From the NCBI GenBank assembly GCA_017431585.1, contig JAFRKU010000031.1, positions 1 to 5,272 of the forward strand: a stretch of DNA of 5,272 nt, given 5' to 3'. This stretch comes from a bacterium. GTDB lineage: Bacteria > Patescibacteriota > Microgenomatia > UBA1400 > PJMF01. Within the stretch, counting starts at the first letter, position 1; each line of letters begins with the position of its first letter. The notes under the pieces were generated by a model. That model worked only from the letters and a program-made list of their open reading frames with translations, was not told the origin of the DNA and searched no databases. A program made the translations under genes and the position numbers. This document shows, one piece after another, positions 1 to 5,272 of the stretch.

Positions 1-1
1 C

Positions 2-412
2 ACCACTGGCAACAGTTACGATCTCTCCTTCACCTTGCCCGCCGCTCTGGCTGGCCAGGTGGCCAATGGCACTTTTGTCAAATTACGTCTACCGCTGGAA
101 GCCGCCACCGCTCAGGAAATTCTCGTCCCGCTCAATGCCGTCTACCAGACGCAAACGGCCGCTTACGCCTATATCGTTGATTACGACGATCACGGCCAGC
201 TTATCGCTCGCCAAATGCCCCTCACTCTAGGTGCCGTGGTGGGCAACATGGTGACAGTCACCGATGGTTTGCAAAAATTCGATCAAATCATTCTTGATAG
301 CGGTCTCATGGATGGCCAGGCCATCACCGTCACTGCTGGCACCAGTTTGTCCGGCAACAATGCCTGGGAAGCCAGCGATGCCGCCACCGTGGTCAAAACT
401 AGTCTGGAGTAA
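2..412 (+). CDS. RND efflux periplasmic adaptor (membrane fusion protein), C-terminal part, 5' end outside window
   Basis: This is the last 136 residues of a protein that begins before the window; frame 2 is open from the first bases. In RND pumps the adaptor links the inner-membrane permease to an exit duct and helps gate transport. The visible part matches the end of the HlyD/AcrA-type fold. A beta-barrel strand (GTFVKLRLPL) leads into the typical 'I-L-V-P-L-N-A-V' segment. This is followed by the membrane-proximal pattern seen in adaptors: a strand ending 'YIVD', an 'ARQMPLTLG' strand, 'V-T-D-G-L' and 'ILDSGLMDGQAITV'. A short Ala/Ser/Thr-rich tail ends in LE. The lipoyl, hairpin and signal regions lie outside the window, so anchoring cannot be judged. 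The TTG at 35 is an internal leucine codon, not a start. The stop is three bases before the permease ATG, which indicates one operon. Family assignment is confident; the substrate is unknown. Confidence 0.87.
   Translation, partial: TTGNSYDLSFTLPAALAGQVANGTFVKLRLPLEAATAQEILVPLNAVYQTQTAAYAYIVDYDDHGQLIARQMPLTLGAVVGNMVTVTDGLQKFDQIILDSGLMDGQAITVTAGTSLSGNNAWEASDAATVVKTSLE
406..409 (+). promoter_or_regulatory. Ribosome binding site of the RND permease
   Basis: GGAG lies six bases before the ATG at 416, inside the last codons of the adaptor gene. The spacing is near ideal and supports this start. Because the site overlaps the adaptor's coding end, the two genes are probably translationally coupled. 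Confidence 0.75.
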
Positions 413-415
413 ACA

Positions 416-3400
416 ATGCAAGACGGAACAATTCGCGGCTATCTTCGCAATCTACGCCTCGCCTTTTTCGGCTACTTGGTGATCATCACCACTGGTATTT
501 TGGGCCTGGTCAATCTCCCTCGCGAACTCATGCCTCAAATCAAAATTCCGGTGGCTGTCGTCAGCGTGGCTCTACCAGGCGCTAGCCCGCAAGATGTGGA
601 AGATTTAATCACTGTTCCCATCGAAGATGCCATCCGTAGCGTCAAAGGCCTGGATACCATGCGCGCTTCTTCCATGGAAAACGCCGGTATGGTCATCGCC
701 CAGTATAAAGAAGGCTACGATATCGACGATATTGTCCAAGAAATCCGTCAAAAAGTTGAAAGTGTCACTTTTCCCACCGATGCTCAAAAGCCCACCATCA
801 TGAAGGTGGATTTCGACGAACAACCGGTGCTAACTATTTCCTTGGAAGGCGATGATTTAGCCGGTTTATCGCGCTTAGCCGACAAAATCAAAACCGAGCT
901 CGAGCGCCAAAGCACCATTGACCGCGCTGAAATTACCGGTTTGCAAGATCGCGAAATCGTCGTCAAAATTTCTCCTGAAGACTTGCGTCGCTATGGCTTA
1001 CATCCGTCTCTTTTAGCCAACTCGCTGGCTGCCGCTACCACCAATGTCCCCGCCGGTAACCTCAATGTGGACAACTATACCTATTCTGTTACCGTCCAAA
1101 AAGACGTCACCACCATTGACGACATCCGTACATTGCCGGTTTTATCAGGCGGTGTCCAGTACCAATTAGGCGAAATCGCCCAAATTTACGAATCCGACAA
1201 ACCAGGTGGTACCAACGCCTACCAGTTGAATCAAGAGGGCGACATCCGCCAGGTTATTACTATGAATATCTACAAAACCGCCGGCGCGGAAATCGACGCC
1301 AACTCTCAGTTGGCCAAGCAAACTGTCGAAGAAATATTGCTTGATTATCCGCAATATTCCTACAAGCCGATCGAGGACTTAGGCGATGAAATTTCCGAAC
1401 AATTCGACAAATTGTTTAAAAACGTCGCTGAAACCATCGCCCTAGTGTTTGTAGTTATGTTCGTCTTTTTGGGCGTGCGTGAGGCTTTCATTTCTGCCAG
1501 TAGTATCCCGGTGGTCATGCTTTTGACTTTCGGCGTGATGATGCTCAGCGGCATGACACTCAATTTTATTTCGCTTTTCGCTCTGTTGCTGGTTTTGGGT
1601 ATGCTGGTGGACAATGCTATTGTGGTCACCACCGCCTTGAGTCGTTACGTCCGTGAGGGCCAAGACGCTCTCTCTGCCGGTGTGGCCGTCTGGAAAGAGT
1701 TTTTCGTCGCCTTGATTTCCACCAACTTGACGACCATCTGGGCTTTTTTACCGCTGCTTTTGGTCACTGGCATTATTGGCCAGTTCATTCGTCCGATTGC
1801 TATCATCGTCACTGTCGCCATGCTGGCTAGTGCCCTAGTTGCCATTTTGCTTACTTTACCGCTGGGCATCTACATCATGGAACCGCGTGTCCCGGTCCGC
1901 TTGCAAATCACTCTTTTTGTCGTCGGTGTCGTGGCCGTCACGGCTGGTATCATCAAATTTCTCCCGTCCACCCCGCTTATTTGGGCCATTATCCCAGTCT
2001 GTTGGGTGTTGATTTACTTGTTGTTGCGCTTTTTCCTTTCTAAATTCAAGCAATCACATCATCAAACCCATGCTCATCGCAACCGCTTTACTCAAGCGTT
2101 GGCTCATGGTTTCATCAGCACGGAGTGGATGGAAAACGGTTATCGCAATATCCTTTCTTCTATCTTGTCTTCTCGCGCCAATTGCGTCAAACTGTTGATC
2201 GCCATTAGTGCCCTGACGGTGGTGGCTTTCATGCTGCCGGGTTTCGGCTTGGTGCATAGCTCCTTTTTCCCCAAAGAAGAAGGTAAAACTGTCACCCTCG
2301 AGCTCACGCTGGCTCCTGGCACCAATACTGACGAACTCGAACGGGTCGCGCTGGAAGTGTTACCTTCTTTCGCTGGCACGCCACGTCTGGAATACGTTAC
2401 CGTCCAAATTGGTCGCGGTTCGGGTGCGGCTCTGGTTTCCACTAGCAGCTCCAGCAATAAATTGCTTTTCACCCTCAACTTGCACAAAAAAGGCCAAGAC
2501 GAACCGTCTTCCATGGATATCGCCGCCGATTTGCGTCGCCAATGGGCGCACAATGACTACGGTAAGGCGATTGTCGGCGAAGAATCTACAGTTGCTGCCG
2601 GCGGTGCTGATATTCAGTTGTATATCGTCGGTGAAAACTTGGACTTTTTAGCTCAAAAAGCTGATGAAATCGTCGCCTGGCTACAAGCGCGTCCGGGCGT
2701 GACTGATATCAATTCTTCGCTCTCGGATAGTAGCAAACGTTTGGTCTTTGTGCCCGATCAAGCCACCGAAATTAAATACGGTTTGACTAGCTCCGACTTC
2801 GCTGTTTGGGTGCGTTCCAACTTATCCGGCTGGAAATTGGGAAGTTTGCGCCAAGAGAAAAACGGTAAAAACGAAAACGTGGATATCACTCTCCGCCAAC
2901 AGTCTAGCATACCAGATATTACAGATTTAGAGCGCATTCAAGTTGCGGTTACCGGCGAGGGTTATCTACCGCTGGATAGCTTGGGCCATTTCCAGGTCGA
3001 ACCCAGTCCGGCGCAAATTGCTCGGCAAAACTTCAAACACTCGGTCACTCTCACAGCTAGCGTAGCGCAAGGCTATTCTTCCACCGAAATCGAAGAAGAA
3101 CTGGAGCATTTCGTGGACCACGACCTCAATTTGCCCGAAGGCTACGGCCGTGAAGTTGGCGGTACTCAGCAAATGAGCCAAAATGCCACCAGCGGTCTGT
3201 TTTTGGCCATGGGCGTTGCCTTCTTCTTGATTGTCATCACTCTCGTACTCCAACTCGGCTCCTTCCGCAAGGCTTTCATCGTCATGTCGGTCATTCCGGT
3301 GGCCGTTAGCGGTGTGTTTATCAACTTCTCGTTCTTAGGTTGGTCGCTCACTTTGCCGGCTTTGATTGGTGTTTTAGCCCTCTTCGGTATCGTGGTCAAT

Positions 3401-3727
3401 AATTCCATTTTGATTGTCGAACGTATCAATCAGAATCTGGAGGCTGGCGTGGCCTTCTTGACTTCGGTCATCGAAGGTTGCACCAGCCGTCTCCAACCGA
3501 TTTTGCTCACCAGTTTGACCACCGTGGTCGGTTTAATTCCGATTACCATGTCGGATCCGCTATGGCAAGGCTTGGGTGGTGCCATTATCTGCGGTTTGAC
3601 TTTCTCAGGTATCCTCTTAATGCTGTTTATCCCCGCTATGTACGTCCTCTTCTTCGAACCCAAAAACGCCCACCAAAGTGACCAGCGTTGGTACACCTTC
3701 CGCCGTTACCTCCTTGGAGACGCCTAA
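416..3727 (+). CDS. RND-family efflux permease (AcrB/SwrC-like), with an apparent extra pair of membrane helices
   Basis: Complete 1103-residue inner-membrane transporter, longer than AcrB (about 1050). RND permeases export drugs, lipids or other amphiphiles using ion flux, with the adjacent adaptor. TM1 is at about 15-34. The first porter/docking region, with a typical 'PGASPQDVEDL' stretch, runs to about 335. TM2-TM6 lie at about 341-358, 364-384, 385-408, 430-452 and 458-488. Two further hydrophobic stretches, 496-516 and 521-541, have no AcrB counterpart. A His-rich loop (about 548-554) and an amphipathic stretch lead to TM7 (about 588-607) and the second porter/docking region. The last five segments lie at about 928-946, 954-974, 978-1003, 1027-1045 and 1053-1081. 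The TM4 motif is LVDNAIVV (D399, N400, where AcrB has D407, D408). The TM10 motif is VVNNSILIVE (N995 where AcrB has K940). R1025 and T1032 match AcrB R971 and T978. The pattern resembles the large SwrC-like branch more than enterobacterial AcrB. The ATG has a good ribosome site, and no frameshift is seen. Family is certain; substrate and coupling ion are unknown. Confidence 0.95.
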   Translation: MQDGTIRGYLRNLRLAFFGYLVIITTGILGLVNLPRELMPQIKIPVAVVSVALPGASPQDVEDLITVPIEDAIRSVKGLDTMRASSMENAGMVIAQYKEGYDIDDIVQEIRQKVESVTFPTDAQKPTIMKVDFDEQPVLTISLEGDDLAGLSRLADKIKTELERQSTIDRAEITGLQDREIVVKISPEDLRRYGLHPSLLANSLAAATTNVPAGNLNVDNYTYSVTVQKDVTTIDDIRTLPVLSGGVQYQLGEIAQIYESDKPGGTNAYQLNQEGDIRQVITMNIYKTAGAEIDANSQLAKQTVEEILLDYPQYSYKPIEDLGDEISEQFDKLFKNVAETIALVFVVMFVFLGVREAFISASSIPVVMLLTFGVMMLSGMTLNFISLFALLLVLGMLVDNAIVVTTALSRYVREGQDALSAGVAVWKEFFVALISTNLTTIWAFLPLLLVTGIIGQFIRPIAIIVTVAMLASALVAILLTLPLGIYIMEPRVPVRLQITLFVVGVVAVTAGIIKFLPSTPLIWAIIPVCWVLIYLLLRFFLSKFKQSHHQTHAHRNRFTQALAHGFISTEWMENGYRNILSSILSSRANCVKLLIAISALTVVAFMLPGFGLVHSSFFPKEEGKTVTLELTLAPGTNTDELERVALEVLPSFAGTPRLEYVTVQIGRGSGAALVSTSSSSNKLLFTLNLHKKGQDEPSSMDIAADLRRQWAHNDYGKAIVGEESTVAAGGADIQLYIVGENLDFLAQKADEIVAWLQARPGVTDINSSLSDSSKRLVFVPDQATEIKYGLTSSDFAVWVRSNLSGWKLGSLRQEKNGKNENVDITLRQQSSIPDITDLERIQVAVTGEGYLPLDSLGHFQVEPSPAQIARQNFKHSVTLTASVAQGYSSTEIEEELEHFVDHDLNLPEGYGREVGGTQQMSQNATSGLFLAMGVAFFLIVITLVLQLGSFRKAFIVMSVIPVAVSGVFINFSFLGWSLTLPALIGVLALFGIVVNNSILIVERINQNLEAGVAFLTSVIEGCTSRLQPILLTSLTTVVGLIPITMSDPLWQGLGGAIICGLTFSGILLMLFIPAMYVLFFEPKNAHQSDQRWYTFRRYLLGDA

Positions 3728-3761
3728 GACAACTCCAGTTTATCTCCCCGGAGTTTACAAT

Positions 3762-3802
3762 AAAAAATACCACCGGTGCATCATTGATACACCGGTGTTT
3801 TT
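3762..3802. terminator. Bidirectional intrinsic terminator between convergent genes
   Basis: Two copies of CACCGGTG (3771-3778 and 3790-3797) pair as an 8-bp stem. The self-complementary octamer makes them both a direct and an inverted repeat. Inside, ATC (3780-3782) can pair with GAT (3786-3788) across one C/A mismatch, leaving a three-base ATT loop. On the plus strand the stem is followed at once by five T (3798-3802), ending the adaptor-permease transcript about 45 bases after the permease stop. On the minus strand the stem is followed, after three bases, by a run of six T (complement of 3762-3767), ending the HdeD-like transcript. The position between converging stops and the two U-tracts make a terminator much more likely than an operator. 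Confidence 0.85.
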
Positions 3803-3831
3803 ACCTGAGCTTGAATAATTTTATTGCTCAA

Positions 3832-4419
3832 TTAGTCGTTGCTGCCAGTCAGCTCGGCTAAGGCTCGTTGGAAACGATTTAATTTGTTTAAACCAGCTTG
3901 GACTTTGCAGGCGTTGACCAAGTTGACGATCCCACGCCAGACAAAGCCGACTGCAATTACCGTCGTAGCTGCCAAAAAACCACTCAAAGGATTGAAAATC
4001 ACCAGCAAACCAGCGATGATTTCCACCACGGCGCCAACCAGTAACCAGCCCCAATCGCCATAGTGAATGGCTTTCAGAGCGAAAGAGTTGGCAAAGTCGC
4101 TCGCGCCGTTCACCACCGCCCACAGACCAAAGATGGTCACCAGTAAGTCATACGACAAGCCGGGGCGAGAGATCAGCATCAAGCCCAATAAGGTGTTGAC
4201 AATCGCGCTCACCAACAGCCAGCCAGCGTAGAATTTTTGGGTGTTAAAACAAAAACCCACAATTTCGGCCACCGCCGCTGCTACCAAAATCCAGCCGACG
4301 ATCATAGCGTACGCCCATGCTGAAGCGACCGGATGTAGGAACAATAGTACTCCTACCACTATCATGAGAACACCAGATAGACCCAAAGTCCATTTGGCAT
4401 CATTGAGCATTTTTCTCAT
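3832..4419 (-). CDS. HdeD-like (DUF308) six-helix membrane protein
   Basis: A 195-residue integral membrane protein, close to the usual HdeD-family length of about 180-200. Six predicted membrane segments lie at about 11-28, 36-56, 66-83, 90-108, 123-142 and 147-169. They form three helical hairpins, and the first helix of each ends in a similar glycine-to-proline motif: VVGVLLFLHP, LLGLMLISRP and IAGLLVIFNP. This threefold repeat is typical of the family. HdeD is linked to acid resistance in Escherichia coli, but the molecular activity of most relatives is unknown, so no function is claimed here. I chose the ATG at 4419 because AAAGGG (4424-4429) precedes it by four bases. An in-frame GTG at 4440 would add seven residues; it is one base after the upstream stop and could be used by coupled translation, but it lies in a potential hairpin. 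The gene is last in the minus-strand cluster and ends before the shared terminator. Confidence 0.85.
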   Translation of the reverse strand: MRKMLNDAKWTLGLSGVLMIVVGVLLFLHPVASAWAYAMIVGWILVAAAVAEIVGFCFNTQKFYAGWLLVSAIVNTLLGLMLISRPGLSYDLLVTIFGLWAVVNGASDFANSFALKAIHYGDWGWLLVGAVVEIIAGLLVIFNPLSGFLAATTVIAVGFVWRGIVNLVNACKVQAGLNKLNRFQRALAELTGSND

Positions 4420-4423
4420 TTTG

Positions 4424-4429
4424 CCCTTT
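4424..4429 (-). promoter_or_regulatory. Ribosome binding site deciding the HdeD-like start
   Basis: On the minus strand AAAGGG lies four bases before the ATG at 4419. This is slightly close but purine-rich, and it supports that ATG. A competing AAGGG (4449-4453) sits eight bases before the GTG at 4440. It falls at the predicted 5' end of a transcript from the internal promoter, so it would be usable mainly on the longer readthrough transcript. Confidence 0.5.
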
Positions 4430-4434
4430 CTATT

Positions 4435-4450
4435 GACCACTTTAGTGGCC
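4435..4450 (-). other. Small leader hairpin over the alternative GTG start
   Basis: On the minus-strand RNA, GGCCAC (4450-4445) can pair with GUGGUC (4440-4435), including one G-U pair, across a UAAA loop. The alternative GUG codon (4440-4438) lies in the stem and the upstream gene's UAA stop (4444-4442) in the loop. If formed, it would hide the GTG and leave the ATG at 4419 free. It is only six base pairs, so chance is possible. Confidence 0.35.
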
Positions 4451-4819
4451 CTTAGCTGGTATTATATCATGCTTCAGTGATTCCCACAGACCCAAAATCA
4501 CGCTACCCCAACCCACAAGCCACATCACCAGCGGTATCGCGTGATAAATAAACACTTGCGTCAGCCAGCGAAAGCGATAGTGGCCTTCTTCTAAAAATAA
4601 AGTCGCAATCGTTTGGTCGGCCAAGTCCGCCACGATATGTTTTTGGTATTCAAAATGCAGCATCAGCACCAAAAAACCCACGAACCAAAACACTCGTTCA
4701 CGCGTCGGTTTTTTAATCAAAGCGTACAAGGCGACGCCAGCTGTCAGCAAAAAACCGATCACCAACTGATTGTGCAAGTAAGTAAAATAAATCAGCTGAA
4801 AAATTCCTTGACCCAACAT
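4442..4819 (-). CDS. Unrecognised small membrane protein, histidine-containing, 125 residues
   Basis: I do not recognise a family. The ATG at 4819 shares its A with the TAA stop of the CAP gene (TAATG), which points to coupled translation. A weak purine site, AGAAAG, lies five bases before it. The frame stays open to about 4945, but those extra residues overlap the CAP coding sequence in another frame and look like a glycine-rich shadow, so the long form is rejected. The protein has three clear hydrophobic segments at about 19-35, 43-55 and 94-112. Between the second and third is a polar stretch with HFEYQKH (55-61) and EEGHYRFRW (77-85). Histidines at 16, 55, 61, 80 and 93 lie at or near the predicted membrane edges, which could suit metal, haem or quinone contact, but this is only a pattern. 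Helix-flanking basic residues KKPTRER follow the first segment. The gene sits between two envelope genes; its role is unknown. Confidence 0.75.
   Translation of the reverse strand: MLGQGIFQLIYFTYLHNQLVIGFLLTAGVALYALIKKPTRERVFWFVGFLVLMLHFEYQKHIVADLADQTIATLFLEEGHYRFRWLTQVFIYHAIPLVMWLVGWGSVILGLWESLKHDIIPAKGH
4461..4469 (-). promoter_or_regulatory. Extended -10 promoter for the HdeD-like gene
   Basis: On the minus strand TGATATAAT combines a perfect TATAAT (4466-4461) with the TGn extension (4469-4467). No good -35 hexamer is visible 16-18 bases upstream, but extended -10 promoters can work without one. Transcription would start near 4453-4454, giving a leader of roughly 35 bases before the ATG at 4419. 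The element lies inside the last codons of the 125-residue gene, so the HdeD-like gene could be expressed apart from the upstream genes. Confidence 0.55.
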
Positions 4820-5271
4820 TATTTCTTTCTGAACGGGCGCGCCGAAACCGGCGCCGTCAATCGCACCAGCACAATGATCAAGCCGCTCCCCACCACGCAT
4901 GCCGCCGCTACCACTGTCCACACCAGATATGAAGACGCGCTCCACGCGTTTGCTGTCGCACCCAAAACGTCGCTTTCGGGATTGGCCATCGCCTCAAAAG
5001 ATCGGACGTAGACGCCCTCGCCCGTCACCTGGGCAGCCGCCATTTGTGGCGCCCCAAACATATTCACCACCAGCAACACGTTTTGGCCGGAGATCTGTCC
5101 GTCCAAAATCGCCACGCCCGTGTCCGCAAATTGCGTGTTTAAAATGTTGGCTCGGTGCGACGGGCTCGCCAGCCAGGCCGCCACCAATTCGTGCTCATCA
5201 GTGTAGTCACGGGCTAAGTTTTCCCCCGCCGCCTGGTATTGGTAGCCGGCGGCCGCGATGAAATCCCACGG
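4819..5271 (-). CDS. CAP/SCP-domain protein with C-terminal membrane anchor, 5' end outside window
   Basis: The C-terminal 150 residues are visible; the N-terminus lies beyond the window edge and the frame is open to the last bases. The visible part starts PWDFIAAAGY and contains AGENLA (about 15-20) and W-L-A-S-P-S-H-R-A-N-I-L (about 33-44). These are the hallmark bacterial CAP (cysteine-rich secretory protein/antigen 5/PR-1) motifs, here without cysteines. ADTGVAILDG and the closing VVNMFG strand (about 68-73) complete the domain. The N-terminal histidine motif cannot be checked. A Ser/Ala-rich linker leads to one hydrophobic segment (about 115-138) and a basic tail ending RPFRKK. This implies an extracytoplasmic CAP domain tethered to the membrane. 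Bacterial CAP proteins are extracellular, and most have no known activity. A TTG within the frame at 5187 is an internal leucine codon. The stop overlaps the start of the next gene. Confidence 0.9.
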   Translation of the reverse strand, partial: PWDFIAAAGYQYQAAGENLARDYTDEHELVAAWLASPSHRANILNTQFADTGVAILDGQISGQNVLLVVNMFGAPQMAAAQVTGEGVYVRSFEAMANPESDVLGATANAWSASSYLVWTVVAAACVVGSGLIIVLVRLTAPVSARPFRKK

Positions 5272-5272
5272 G

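Noticed and set aside
2140..2553. Open frame of 137 codons on the minus strand inside the permease gene
   Set aside because: It lies wholly inside a well-supported gene, its product is Ser/Arg-rich without recognisable motifs, and no ribosome site or promoter points to it. It is a codon-usage shadow.
3731..3755. Inverted repeat AACTCC/GGAGTT just after the permease stop
   Set aside because: It has only six base pairs with a 14-base-scale loop and no T-tract; the stronger stem just downstream explains termination.
3806..3830. TGAGC/GCTCA inverted repeat with an AT-rich centre near the HdeD-like stop
   Set aside because: It is short, bulged and AT-rich, and no clear U-tract follows in either direction. 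It may stabilise a 3' end but cannot be supported as a separate terminator.
3728..3831. Possible small RNA or small gene between the converging operons
   Set aside because: The 104-base gap is filled by the terminator and stop-proximal sequence, with no promoter, start codon with ribosome site or further structure.
4820..4945. N-terminal extension of the 125-residue gene to a 167-residue form
   Set aside because: It overlaps the CAP coding sequence by 126 bases in another frame, its residues are glycine-rich and low in complexity, and the ATG at 4819 forms a classical TAATG overlap.
4613..5011. Open frame of 132 codons on the plus strand across the small membrane protein and CAP genes
   Set aside because: It is antisense to two supported genes, and its product shows no membrane segment or domain and is rich in His/Thr/Gln as expected of an antisense shadow.
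1..5272. Mobile elements, CRISPR repeats, tRNA or rRNA
   Set aside because: No transposase, terminal inverted repeats, regularly spaced repeats or RNA-gene signatures were seen on reading both strands.

Overview
The window reads as a chromosomal fragment of a bacterium with about 50% G+C and tightly packed genes. It holds five protein genes in two converging groups. The mix of genes suggests Patescibacteria (Candidate Phyla Radiation) or a similar poorly cultured lineage: a CAP/SCP-domain protein with a C-terminal membrane anchor, a short unrecognised membrane protein, an HdeD-like protein, and a divergent RND pump. This assignment comes from general family resemblance only. No rRNA, tRNA or marker gene is present to confirm it.

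Plus strand (1-3727): the window opens inside the 3' end of a periplasmic adaptor (membrane fusion) gene. Three bases after its stop comes a full-length 1103-residue RND efflux permease with its own GGAG ribosome binding site. The two are almost certainly cotranscribed as a tripartite-type efflux pump. No outer-membrane factor gene is visible. The permease keeps several RND hallmarks (a TM4 aspartate, and the TM11 arginine and threonine) but has asparagine at two AcrB relay positions. Between the canonical TM6 and TM7 it carries what looks like an extra pair of membrane helices and a histidine-rich cytoplasmic loop, giving about 14 membrane segments instead of 12.

Intergenic (3728-3831): a strong stem with a U-tract on one side and an A-tract on the other lies between the converging genes. 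It can serve as a terminator for both strands.

Minus strand (5272 down to 3832): in order of transcription, the C-terminal part of a CAP-domain protein with a membrane anchor, a 125-residue membrane protein of unknown function whose start overlaps the CAP stop (TAATG), and an HdeD/DUF308-type six-helix membrane protein. An extended -10 promoter near the 3' end of the 125-residue gene could transcribe the HdeD-like gene separately. All five products are envelope or secreted proteins. The two halves converge and need not share regulation. I see no mobile element, CRISPR array, RNA gene or origin.
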